A stretch of DNA of 64,000 nt, taken from assembly GCF_000373385.1 (NCBI RefSeq), contig NZ_KB891316.1, positions 62,001 through 126,000 on the forward strand, in the 5' to 3' direction. How positions within the stretch are numbered: the first letter of the stretch is position 1; each line of letters begins with the position of its first letter. The position numbers and the translations under genes are program-made. Below, in pieces: positions 47,674-56,097 of the stretch. This DNA comes from Thiobacillus thioparus DSM 505. Its GTDB lineage: Bacteria > Pseudomonadota > Gammaproteobacteria > Burkholderiales > Thiobacillaceae. Below the pieces are notes generated by a model. The model worked only from the letters and a program-made list of their open reading frames with translations, searched no databases and was not told where the DNA came from.

Positions 47674-48582
47674 TTAAGCCGCGACATTGCCCTTTTTCCC
47701 CACATCGAGCCGCCAAAGCGATGGATTGACGATCGACTCGTCAGAAACTGCGAAATTTGTGAATTCCCTCCAATCAATCTTTGCTTGGCTCGCCTCGCAT
47801 ATTTCCCGAAGTTGTTCGGAATTGTTCACACCACAAATAACCTGATCAATCTCTGGAATTCCCAGGACAAAGCCTAGGGCAGCTTGAAGCGGCGTCAACC
47901 CACGTTTACTAATGATTTGATGGTAGGAGTCAAGCTTCTCACGAACGCTATTAAAATAATCAGGTATATCTTGTTGCCCCATCAGCAAAAGCCCTTGTAG
48001 AAATACTGAGCGTGCATGTATTTCCACCCCAGCTCGTTTGAGTTTTTCCAGATAGGCGCCCCGCAATAAGCGCTGATCCAGCATATTGATGGGCAACTGA
48101 ATCAAGTCGATAGAAAACCGGTCGAGCACCTGATCGATCTGCTGACCCGAATAGACCGATACCCCGATCTTGCTGACAAATCCATCTTTTTTGAGCCGCA
48201 ATAGCCGATTCATCAGCAAGTCTCCGCCCGGTACCAGTAGATCGTCAGCCCTATGCATCAATAAGCCGTAAACCGATGGCATGCGTAGTTTCAGCAAGGA
48301 GGCATGGAAAGCGTCTTCCAGGTTTTGTGCATCGACTTCGTCCAGCATTTGCTTGGAGAACGCCACTGTCTTAGTAACGATGTTGAAATAAGTATCCGGG
48401 GGCATGGCCCTCCCAATTACTTCTTCGCTATCGCCATAGTGAGACGCTGTGTCAATGAACCTCACGCCCAATTCAAACGCGGTAGAGAGAATGGTCCGGA
48501 CTTCCGACTCCGGCGTCTTCCCGTCTTTGTTAGAAATACCGTAGTTCGCGCCAAACTGTACTGCCCCAATTCCGATCTTCAT
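47674..48582 (-). CDS. aldo/keto reductase
   Basis: A 302-residue TIM-barrel oxidoreductase with the whole AKR tetrad: D44 and Y49 in FIDTASHYGDSEE, K71 in IVTKTV, H110 in LLMHRADD. It is coupled to pseC by a four-base overlap. No known step from UDP-GlcNAc to CMP-pseudaminate needs an AKR, so it may modify the sugar or its N-acyl group (inference). Confidence 0.85.
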   Translation of the reverse strand: MKIGIGAVQFGANYGISNKDGKTPESEVRTILSTAFELGVRFIDTASHYGDSEEVIGRAMPPDTYFNIVTKTVAFSKQMLDEVDAQNLEDAFHASLLKLRMPSVYGLLMHRADDLLVPGGDLLMNRLLRLKKDGFVSKIGVSVYSGQQIDQVLDRFSIDLIQLPINMLDQRLLRGAYLEKLKRAGVEIHARSVFLQGLLLMGQQDIPDYFNSVREKLDSYHQIISKRGLTPLQAALGFVLGIPEIDQVICGVNNSEQLREICEASQAKIDWREFTNFAVSDESIVNPSLWRLDVGKKGNVAA

Positions 48583-49736
48583 TGCAGCAGTTCTTTAAGG
48601 ACGCGCACCACGTAATCCTGATTCTTGTCCGTCAAAACAGGGTACATAGGCAAGCTGATAGCTTCGGTGTAGTAACGTTCGGCTTCCGGGAAGTCGCCGG
48701 CCTGGAATCCCATTCGCTGGTAGTAGGGCTGGGTGTGCACGGGGATGTAGTGGAGGTTGACGCCGATTCCCTGGTCGCGCAACGCCTCAAAGATCTGAGG
48801 ATGGCTCTTCTTGATCTGGTCCAACTGCATGCGGATGACATAGAGGTGCAGGCCGGAATAACAGTCTGGATGTTGCCAAGGGATAACCACCGGCAAGTCC
48901 GCCAGTTGTTCGTCATACCGTCTTGCGATGGCGTGACGTTTGGCGACAAATTCATCCAGTCGCCGCATCTGGCTCAAACCAAGAGCGGCCTGCAGCTCGG
49001 TCATGCGGTAGTTGTAGCCGAGATCAATCTGCTGGTAATACCAAGATCCGTCGGGTTCGTGAGTCATCTGTCTTGGGTCGCGCGTAATGCCATGGCTGCG
49101 CAACAACGACATGTGGCCCGCGAGTTCGGGATCGTTGGTCAGCGCCATGCCACCCTCGGCAGTGGTGATGATCTTTACGGGATGAAAGCTGAAGACGGTG
49201 ATGTCGCTGTAGCGGCAATTGCCAATCGGTTCACCCTTGTATTTCCCGCCAATGGCGTGCGAGGCATCTTCGATAATCTTGAAGCCATAGCGCTGGCTCA
49301 ATACGTGAATAGCCTGCATGTCGCACGCTTGTCCGCACAAGTGCACGGGGATGACAACTTTCGGGAGTCGCCCGACACGCTCGGCGTCCTCTAGCTTACG
49401 TGCCAGGGCCTGTGACGACAGGTTGTAGGTGCGGGGGTCGATATCAACGAAATCGACTCCCGCACCACAATACAGCGCGCAGTTGGCGCTTGCCACAAAG
49501 GTAATCGGGCTGGTCCACACCCAGTCGCCTGGCCCCACTCCAAGCGATAAGCAGGCGATATGCAGGGCACTGGTCGCACTGTTAACGGCGATGGCATGAG
49601 TAGCCCCGCAGCAGTTGGCAATGGCTTTTTCAAAGGCCGGCACGACCGGCCCCTGGGTTAGATAATCCGAACGCAATACATCCACAACCGATTGGATGTC
49701 GTCCTCGCTGATGTCCTGTCGTCCGTAGGGAATCAT
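48579..49736 (-). CDS. pseC: UDP-4-amino-4,6-dideoxy-N-acetyl-beta-L-altrosamine transaminase
   Basis: PLP aminotransferase of the second step to pseudaminic acid. The 385-residue protein begins MIPYGRQDISEDDIQSV, has NSATSALHIACLSLGVGPGD, EDASHAIGGKYKGEPIG and the PLP lysine K188 in SFHPVKIITTAEGG. K188 matches the position known in Helicobacter PseC (K183). The ATG at 49734-49736 is eight bases after pseB; upstream codons of a longer frame fall inside pseB. Confidence 0.92.
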   Translation of the reverse strand: MIPYGRQDISEDDIQSVVDVLRSDYLTQGPVVPAFEKAIANCCGATHAIAVNSATSALHIACLSLGVGPGDWVWTSPITFVASANCALYCGAGVDFVDIDPRTYNLSSQALARKLEDAERVGRLPKVVIPVHLCGQACDMQAIHVLSQRYGFKIIEDASHAIGGKYKGEPIGNCRYSDITVFSFHPVKIITTAEGGMALTNDPELAGHMSLLRSHGITRDPRQMTHEPDGSWYYQQIDLGYNYRMTELQAALGLSQMRRLDEFVAKRHAIARRYDEQLADLPVVIPWQHPDCYSGLHLYVIRMQLDQIKKSHPQIFEALRDQGIGVNLHYIPVHTQPYYQRMGFQAGDFPEAERYYTEAISLPMYPVLTDKNQDYVVRVLKELLQ

Positions 49737-49744
49737 CACAGCCC

Positions 49745-50743
49745 TTAGATGTTTCCGATCTTTTCGCGATTCTGTTCGACCCAGGCCCGCAGAGTATCGA
49801 TGCTCATCCAATCGGGGTTGCTGTCCGAGCAATAAGTGAAGTCTTCAGCGACTTTCTTTCCGCCGTTGATGCGATCGGGGTCCGAACTCCAGTTGTGGAT
49901 CGCAGGCAGTATTTTGAAGTGATCGGCATATTCGTAGGTATGCAATGCATCTTCGGTGCCAATCATCTGTTCATGGAGTTTTTCGCCAGGACGAATACCG
50001 ATGATTTCCTGACTGGCATCGGGCGCAACGGCGAGGGCGAGATCCGTCACTTTCATGGAAGGAATTTTCTTGACATAAATCTCCCCCCCCACCATGTCTT
50101 CGAATGCATGCCAGACAAGTTCAACGCCTTGTTCCAGACTGATCATGAAACGGGTCATGCGCGCGTCAGTGATTGGGATCTTTCCCTTATTGGCGATGGA
50201 TAGGAAAAAGGGAATGACCGAGCCCCGGGATCCCATCACATTGCCATAGCGAACGACGGCAAAGCGAGTGTCATGCCCACCCGCATAGGAGTTGCCAGCC
50301 ACAAAGAGTTTATCCGAGGCCAGCTTGGTCGCACCATAAAGGTTGGCGGGGCTGCTAGCCTTGTCAGTAGAAAGTGCAACGACCCGTTTGACTTTTTTGT
50401 CGATACAGGCATCGATGAGGTTCATCGCCCCAATGACGTTGGTCTTAACGCATTCAAACGGGTTGTATTCGGCTGTCGGGACAATCTTAGTTGCCGCCGC
50501 ATGAACCACATAGTCGACGCCATCGAGTGCACGGTAGAGCCTTTCACGATCGCGCACATCGCCAATAAAAAACCGCACCCGCTTGTCTCCGGCAAACTTC
50601 TTGGCCATTTCCCACTGTTTCATCTCGTCACGGGAATAGATGATGACCTTCTTAGGATTGTGTTTCTCGAGGGTCATTGGCACGAAGGTATGACCGAAAG
50701 AACCAGTACCTCCCGTAATCAGAATGGAAGAATTAGTGAGCAT
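49745..50743 (-). CDS. pseB: UDP-N-acetylglucosamine 4,6-dehydratase (inverting)
   Basis: First step of pseudaminic acid synthesis: dehydrates UDP-GlcNAc and inverts C5. The 332-residue soluble SDR starts MLTNSSILITGGTGSFGHTF and has D127, K128 and Y136 in ALSTDKASSPANLYGATK, aligned with D132/K133/Y141 of the FlaA1 enzyme. The presence of Tyr separates it from the PglF-type enzyme at 25785-27620, which has Met. It lies downstream of the ABC flippase gene and upstream of pseC. Confidence 0.93.
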   Translation of the reverse strand: MLTNSSILITGGTGSFGHTFVPMTLEKHNPKKVIIYSRDEMKQWEMAKKFAGDKRVRFFIGDVRDRERLYRALDGVDYVVHAAATKIVPTAEYNPFECVKTNVIGAMNLIDACIDKKVKRVVALSTDKASSPANLYGATKLASDKLFVAGNSYAGGHDTRFAVVRYGNVMGSRGSVIPFFLSIANKGKIPITDARMTRFMISLEQGVELVWHAFEDMVGGEIYVKKIPSMKVTDLALAVAPDASQEIIGIRPGEKLHEQMIGTEDALHTYEYADHFKILPAIHNWSSDPDRINGGKKVAEDFTYCSDSNPDWMSIDTLRAWVEQNREKIGNI

Positions 50744-50769
50744 AGAACGTCTCTTTCCTGTTTTGGAAA

Positions 50770-52569
50770 TCAAGCTAAATTAGCAACAATTTCTTGATAA
50801 GTACCGATTTTCTTAATGCCACCACCACACAACTCTACGATCTGGTCGCAGTTTTTCAAGGTGGTCAAACGGTGGGCAATGATAAGAATTGTAAGGTCGT
50901 CGCTGAGGCCTTCAATAGCCTGCATTACAGCCTCCTCGGTTTCATTATCGAGCGCGCTAGTCGCCTCATCAAAAATAATCACATCGGCCTGCTTATAGAG
51001 GGCGCGTGCAATGCCGATACGCTGACGCTGGCCACCGGAGAGCCGAACGCCGCGCTCGCCTACAAAGGTTTTGTACTGTTCAGGCCAAGTTTCAATGATA
51101 TCTGCGATCTGAGCCTGGCGAGCAGCCTGCCTGACGCGTTGGGGATCAATCTGATCTTTGATCACACCAAAAGCGATGTTTTCTTCGATGCTGCTATCGG
51201 CCAGAAAAATGGCTTGTGGAACATGCGCAATATGCACCTGCCAAGCTCGATGGTTGACAGTCGTAATGGGCTGACCGTCGATTTCAAGCGCGCCCTGCGT
51301 AGGCGGCAATAGTCCCATGACGATATCGAGCAAAGTACTCTTGCCGCTACCTGTCGTGCCGATGAAGCCCACGCGGCTGCCTTTGGCGATGGCAAAGTCA
51401 ATCTTATTGAGCACCCAGGGCGCTTGCGGAGCATAGCGAAACGAGAGTTGCTTCAGGGCGATGTTTTTTCCGAACGGCAGAGGTTCAGTGAGGTGCTGAT
51501 CAGCGTATTCGGGCAGTGGTTGATCGAGTAACTGAAGCGCGTCCTGCAGCGATGCCTGCCCGCCACGAATAGCAGACCACGCACCATAGGACAACTGCAT
51601 GACAGGCAACAGGCGCTGCGCGCCTAGCGCCAGGGCACCCAGCACCGGAATCGCCTTGGCGATGCCATCCGGTTGCTGGGCGAGAACATAGGCCAGTATG
51701 GCAATGAGCAGCATGCCCAAAGCTTCCATTCCATAGCGAGGGCTTTGGCTAATGAATATGTTATTGCCCTGTGCGAGGCGTAGCGGAAGATCAGCATCGC
51801 GGTATATCTGGCAGTAAGTCTGCTGGGTGCCATCGATTAGAACATCGCGTATTCCACCCAAGCCTTCCTGCAAAGCTTTAATGACGTGTGTACCTTCGCG
51901 AGCAATCCGCTGGCTATCTATCAATAGACGCTTTCGTGTCATACGGATGATGAAGGCGTAGATCATGCCAAACCCGCCAAAGGCAGCTAGCGCGATAAAA
52001 GGGTCTACGGATAAAAGCGCAACCAGAATCATGAGCAGCATGATGCTGGAACTGACAAGCGTCAGAACCGGCATGATCGCACTGTAGATAATGTCGCTGG
52101 TCTTGCCCGAAATACCGCTGATGACTTCGCTGCTATTGCGGGCAGCATGTACCGAGTAAGGCTGGTAAAGCGTACGGCGGTAGATACTCATACTCAGGTC
52201 GGCGCCTGCTGCGAAGGACAGGCGGGTACTGGCCCAGAGCAGCGCCAGGCGCATCGCGCCCGCCAGTAAAGCGGCCAAGCCAAAGAGTATGGTGAGTGGA
52301 AGCAGAAGCTCTTTAGGCTCTTTGAGCGCCAGCAATTCAATGAAGGGCTGAGCAGCGGGGTGCATAAAAACGCGGTCAGGCACCGTAAGTACGCCAAGGA
52401 AAGGCAATACCGCCCCGATACTGATAATCTCTGCGAATGAGGCCAGCACCATCAGCACGAGCAGCATCCCAAGTTGGGCGCGACGCCGCTGGCTAATGTG
52501 GCGCCAGAGTCGTGTTAATAGCTGAATGATGGGCTGGGTGGATCGCACTATAAAACCATAAAAGAGCAC
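50770..52569 (-). CDS. PglK-type ABC transporter, lipid-linked oligosaccharide flippase
   Basis: A 599-residue half-transporter with an N-terminal six-helix domain and C-terminal ATPase. Walker A GTTGSGKST, signature LSGGQRQRIGIARAL, Walker B VIIFDEATSALD, H-loop IIAHRL. Membrane-domain stretches EIISIGAVLPFLGVL, EGLGGIRDVLIDGTQQTY and GAQRLLPVMQLSYGAWSAI are those of the PglK group. PglK flips undecaprenyl-PP glycans across the inner membrane, so no Wzx is needed. The start is GTG at 52567-52569. It is the first gene of the pse run. Confidence 0.88.
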   Translation of the reverse strand: MLFYGFIVRSTQPIIQLLTRLWRHISQRRRAQLGMLLVLMVLASFAEIISIGAVLPFLGVLTVPDRVFMHPAAQPFIELLALKEPKELLLPLTILFGLAALLAGAMRLALLWASTRLSFAAGADLSMSIYRRTLYQPYSVHAARNSSEVISGISGKTSDIIYSAIMPVLTLVSSSIMLLMILVALLSVDPFIALAAFGGFGMIYAFIIRMTRKRLLIDSQRIAREGTHVIKALQEGLGGIRDVLIDGTQQTYCQIYRDADLPLRLAQGNNIFISQSPRYGMEALGMLLIAILAYVLAQQPDGIAKAIPVLGALALGAQRLLPVMQLSYGAWSAIRGGQASLQDALQLLDQPLPEYADQHLTEPLPFGKNIALKQLSFRYAPQAPWVLNKIDFAIAKGSRVGFIGTTGSGKSTLLDIVMGLLPPTQGALEIDGQPITTVNHRAWQVHIAHVPQAIFLADSSIEENIAFGVIKDQIDPQRVRQAARQAQIADIIETWPEQYKTFVGERGVRLSGGQRQRIGIARALYKQADVIIFDEATSALDNETEEAVMQAIEGLSDDLTILIIAHRLTTLKNCDQIVELCGGGIKKIGTYQEIVANLA

Positions 52570-52576
52570 TGGATGT

Positions 52577-52590
52577 CCGCCAATTGGCGG
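52577..52590. promoter_or_regulatory. perfect 14-base palindrome before the flippase start
   Basis: CCGCCAATTGGCGG is fully self-complementary and ends 7 bases upstream of the GTG of the flippase gene, straight after a TAG stop of a short frame. It could be an operator for a dimeric regulator or a translational hairpin. No T-run follows, so not a terminator. Confidence 0.4.
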
Positions 52591-52591
52591 C

Positions 52592-52755
52592 CTAGCTGAG
52601 CAAAAGAACGGTGAATTTATCCATACCGGTCAGTTCGCGCCAGCGTCCCCTGTCGATACTGTTTTCAAACACCAATTGGAGTCCAATCGAACGGCCCTTC
52701 AGCTCTTTAATTAAATTAAAGAAGCGCTTACTTTGTTCACGTCACTTGGAAGCAT
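52592..52755 (-). pseudogene. short reading frame with one-base shift (54 codons), unrecognised
   Basis: On the minus strand an ATG at 52755 after GATAGG reads MLPSDVNK and soon stops. A one-base backward shift at AACAAAG opens a 46-codon stretch (SKRFFNLIKELKGRSIG... ending DKFTVLLLS, stop TAG at 52592-52594) with amino-acid make-up like a real protein. It may be a decayed gene end, a frameshifted small gene, or chance. No family recognised. Confidence 0.3.
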
Positions 52756-52817
52756 CCTATCTTATCGAGACGAACCCAGAAGGAAAAAGCAAATGGCTTC
52801 AAGAAGTTTTACGTTGT

Positions 52818-52846
52818 ATTTTACCGTGCCCGGCAGGTACAAACAA
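52818..52846 (-). promoter_or_regulatory. candidate promoter of the flippase-pse operon
   Basis: Minus-strand TTGTTT (complement of 52841-52846) and TAAAAT (complement of 52818-52823) are 17 bases apart. It lies about 250 bases before the flippase GTG, leaving a long leader that includes the short frame and the palindrome. Moderate match, by eye. Confidence 0.3.
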
Positions 52847-52944
52847 AAAGGCCAACCTACCCATACATACCGAGGAATTTAAATGCACCCATCGATCTCA
52901 CACACCACCGGTTTTACGTATGTATGCCAAGGAGTTTGGGGGTA

Positions 52945-54165
52945 TCAATTGTACGAATGTCGTACAGAAACAATCGCAATCAGCCACCAGATCAACAATG
53001 ACCAGTACGCTGAATAAAGTGCACTGTGGGTGTTTAGGGGAAACAGCCAGGAAAACGCTCCCAGCCATGACGCCCACACTAACGGAAAATCCGATATTCC
53101 CCGCCCTGTCCGAATAAAAAGAACAAAAAACACCAGTAATCCTGCCAGCCCGATCAGCCCCGTTTCAGATCCCACCTCCAGCAACAATTGGTGAGCATAG
53201 ATCTGCCCTGTACCGTCAGGACTAAGAAAAGGATCCCCTGCCTCGGCAAATTGGGGATAGGCATAGCGATACGAGCGGACACCCGCGCCGTTAACCGGAT
53301 AATGCTCCAGCACCGTGAGTGCGTTGCGCCACAAATGCAAACGCTGGGAACTGGCGGCGTTCAGGCCCTCGTAACTGAAATCCATTGCTTCAACGGACTG
53401 GTTCATGCGCTGGGCAAACTTGGGGTTGACCTGATAGGTTCCAAATCCTGCCACGACGGCGATCAGCATAATGGGTACCCATAGCCGGGCCGGATGAAAC
53501 CCCAGCCGCCGGGCGTACACCCAACTCCACATCAGGGTGGCGATGGCGAAGACGATCCAGCTTTCGCGGTTGCTGGCGAGCAGAACGACAGTTGCGGTGC
53601 CGAGCCAGGCCAAAGCCAGTTGCCATTTGGCGCCGTGACGGGAAACGTATTCCCACACGATGGGCGACAGCATGGCAAGCGTCAGGCCGAGCTTCCAGTC
53701 ATGCGGGCCATAGAGGCCATTCAGCCGTTCGGGGTAGGCATAGCCAAGCAGATCGTAGCCGACTGCGGCCTGGATCAGGGCATCCAGGACCCAGAAAAGC
53801 AGCAACCACGCCGACAGCTTGAGCAGACGCTGGCGCGCGCGATCTTCGTGCAGCATCCAGATGAGATAGATGCCGGCAAAGTAGATGCGCGGGTAGGTGA
53901 GCGTGGTACTGAGCGATTTGGTGAACCAGATGGAATCCGGCACCGACAGCGCCATGGGAATCCAGATGCACAGGAACAGCAGGCTGAAGGTCTTGGCGCC
54001 GCCCTCCCACACGACCTGCTTGCCATGCCGCCAGATCAGCATGCCGCCCAGGATGGCCATGATGAACACGGGCAACTCGGACGAACGGCCAAACGGCAGC
54101 AGCAGGAGGAACGACCAGGCGAGGACGACGGGCGGCCACGTTGCGGGGCGGAAAAAGGATTTCAT
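52945..54165 (-). CDS. O-antigen ligase/polymerase-like membrane protein
   Basis: A 406-residue polytopic inner-membrane protein with about 11 hydrophobic segments. A large periplasmic loop carries NALTVLEHYPVNGAGVRSYRYAYPQF and DGTGQIYAHQLLLEVGSETGLIGLAGLL, the Wzy/WaaL pattern with GxGxxxY and a conserved H before LLLE. It either ligates the glycan to lipid A-core or polymerises it; sequence does not decide between WaaL and Wzy. It lies next to the flippase gene on the same strand. Confidence 0.85.
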   Translation of the reverse strand: MKSFFRPATWPPVVLAWSFLLLLPFGRSSELPVFIMAILGGMLIWRHGKQVVWEGGAKTFSLLFLCIWIPMALSVPDSIWFTKSLSTTLTYPRIYFAGIYLIWMLHEDRARQRLLKLSAWLLLFWVLDALIQAAVGYDLLGYAYPERLNGLYGPHDWKLGLTLAMLSPIVWEYVSRHGAKWQLALAWLGTATVVLLASNRESWIVFAIATLMWSWVYARRLGFHPARLWVPIMLIAVVAGFGTYQVNPKFAQRMNQSVEAMDFSYEGLNAASSQRLHLWRNALTVLEHYPVNGAGVRSYRYAYPQFAEAGDPFLSPDGTGQIYAHQLLLEVGSETGLIGLAGLLVFFVLFIRTGRGISDFPLVWASWLGAFSWLFPLNTHSALYSAYWSLLIWWLIAIVSVRHSYN

Positions 54166-54233
54166 CGCTAGACTTTATCGACGAATGCACCGTGCATCCG
54201 GCAGGGTGGATAGTACCGCACCACTCCGGACTT

Positions 54234-56045
54234 TCATGCAATGAAAGCCAGCGGGTCCGACTGATTAGCGGGTTTTTCTCCCTCACCTTCGACGAAGATG
54301 CGGTGCCAGACGGCAAAGCTGAGCAGCGTCCATATCGCACTGCCCTGCCGGCCGCCCTGCTGTTGTGCACGCAGCAGCTTGCGGACCTCGGATGGGTCGA
54401 ACCAGGCACGGATCCCGTCCGCTTCCGGCAGGACTTTGAGCAGCGTCTGCAGCCGCTCGCCGCGCAGCCAGTCGTTTACCGGCACGGTAAAGCCTTTCTT
54501 GCGCGCCCATAGATGCTCGTGTGGCAGATAGCGCTCGCCCCACAGTCGCAGGAAGCGCTTGCCGGTTCGTCCCTCGATCTTGTAAGCATCCGGCAACGCC
54601 AAGCCGAATTCGACCACCCGGTGGTCGAGGAACGGCACACGGCCTTCGATGCCCCAGGCCATCAGCATGCGGTCGGCCTTGATCAGCAGATCGTCCGGCA
54701 GCCAGGTTTCCATATCCACGCATTGCATGCGTTGCAGCCGTGTCCACTGCCGCGGGGTGCGCTGCCACGCCTGCTGGAATGGTTGCCGCCAGCCGGGCAA
54801 GGCTTCGGCCAGCCGCGGGCTGAACAATGCAGCGCGGGTGCCGTCGAAGACGCCCTTGCTGCGGAAGCCGCCGCTGCCGGGAACACGCATCGCCGCCCAG
54901 GCTCGCTTGACCCAAGGTGAACGATAACGCCCGTAGCCGGCGAACACTTCATCTCCGCCTTCGCCGGAAAATACCACTTTCAGTTCTGCGCCGGCTTGCT
55001 CGGCCAGCATCGACACCGGCAAATTGGCATAGTCTGCAGTGAGATCGTCTGCCGCCCAGACGCTGCGCGGCAGGCAGTTCAGCATGTCGTCGGCACTCAC
55101 CTCGAATACGCTGTGGCGGGTATGGAACTGCTCGGCGACACGCTGTGCCGCGTCAAGCTCGTTGTGCACCGAACTGCCCGGGAAGCCCACCGAAAACGTA
55201 CGCAGAGGCTCAGCCATCCGTTGCGCCAGCATGACGGCCAGCAAGGAAGAGTCGACGCCCCCGGAGAGGAACAGGCCCAGCGGGACGTCGGCACGCATAT
55301 GGATGTCCATCACGTCCCGCATCAAGACGTCGAAATACTCCAGCGCATCGTCCAACCCAAGATCAAGCGGAGTGATCTGCAACGGCGACCAGTAGGCATG
55401 CAATTCGATCGTCAGGGTACGGGTATCGATCCGGGCCAGATGCGCTGGCGGCAATTTCGCCACGCCCTGCAGCAGCGTCCGCGGCGCACAGGTGAAATTG
55501 GACTGCAGGAGTTGGGCAAGACCCTGAGGATCGACCTCGGGCTTCCCCAACCAGGGCAGCAGCGCCTTGATCTCGGATGCAAACGCCAGCCCTCGGCTAT
55601 CGCGGCAGTAGTAAAGCGGCTTGATGCCCAGCCGGTCGCGCGCCAGAATCAGTTCTCCGCGCTGCACATCGTGGAGCGCAAAGGCAAACATGCCCTGCAG
55701 GCGGTCGAGGAAAGCGATCCCCCAGGCCTCGTAGCCGTGCAGGATGGTTTCGCAGTCGGAATGCGTGGCGAAGCGGTGGCCGAGCGTTTCCAGTTCGGAA
55801 CGCAATTCGCGGTAGTTATAGATCTCGCCATTGGCGACCAGGATGAGACTGCGGTCCTCGTTGTAGAGCGGCTGCGCGCCGCCCTCCAGATCGATGATGG
55901 CAAGCCGCGTATGCAACAGGCCGACATTGCCCGCCACATGTCTGCCCTGCCCGTCCGGTCCGCGATGGACGAGGCGCCGCGCCATGTCGTCGAGCAGGGC
56001 CGCTTCGATCGGGTTGGCTGAAACGACGCCTGCGATCCCGCACAT
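54234..56045 (-). CDS. asparagine synthase (glutamine-hydrolysing) family amidotransferase, second copy
   Basis: A 603-residue paralogue of the enzyme at 29785-31731. Cys2 (MCGIAGVVS), VANGEIYNYRELRSEL, LGIKPLYYC, PP-loop LSGGVDSSLLAVML and FSGEGGDEVFAGYGRYRSP are present, so both half-reactions look intact. It may amidate a glycan carboxyl or supply asparagine; its context next to an O-antigen-ligase-like gene suggests the former. It is 68 bases upstream of that gene and on the same strand. Confidence 0.86.
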   Translation of the reverse strand: MCGIAGVVSANPIEAALLDDMARRLVHRGPDGQGRHVAGNVGLLHTRLAIIDLEGGAQPLYNEDRSLILVANGEIYNYRELRSELETLGHRFATHSDCETILHGYEAWGIAFLDRLQGMFAFALHDVQRGELILARDRLGIKPLYYCRDSRGLAFASEIKALLPWLGKPEVDPQGLAQLLQSNFTCAPRTLLQGVAKLPPAHLARIDTRTLTIELHAYWSPLQITPLDLGLDDALEYFDVLMRDVMDIHMRADVPLGLFLSGGVDSSLLAVMLAQRMAEPLRTFSVGFPGSSVHNELDAAQRVAEQFHTRHSVFEVSADDMLNCLPRSVWAADDLTADYANLPVSMLAEQAGAELKVVFSGEGGDEVFAGYGRYRSPWVKRAWAAMRVPGSGGFRSKGVFDGTRAALFSPRLAEALPGWRQPFQQAWQRTPRQWTRLQRMQCVDMETWLPDDLLIKADRMLMAWGIEGRVPFLDHRVVEFGLALPDAYKIEGRTGKRFLRLWGERYLPHEHLWARKKGFTVPVNDWLRGERLQTLLKVLPEADGIRAWFDPSEVRKLLRAQQQGGRQGSAIWTLLSFAVWHRIFVEGEGEKPANQSDPLAFIA

Positions 56046-56097
56046 GCTAATTCCCTGCCGTGCGGCGGTATTCGATCGTCACGGCGTGCGGAACGCT

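Larger units (their letters stand above)
52570..52944. other. 375-bp intergenic region upstream of the flippase gene
   Basis: The only gap above 300 bases. On the minus strand it holds, in order: a promoter-like TTGTTT-17-TAAAAT, a short reading frame broken by one base (52592-52755), and a perfect 14-base palindrome just before the flippase start. The segment is AT-rich. No complete gene of clear family was found on either strand. Confidence 0.6.

Noticed and set aside
52611-53117. 168-residue plus-strand frame across the intergenic gap and the O-antigen-ligase-like gene end
   Set aside because: Half of it is antisense to a real gene, it has no ribosome site or domain, and its composition is not protein-like.
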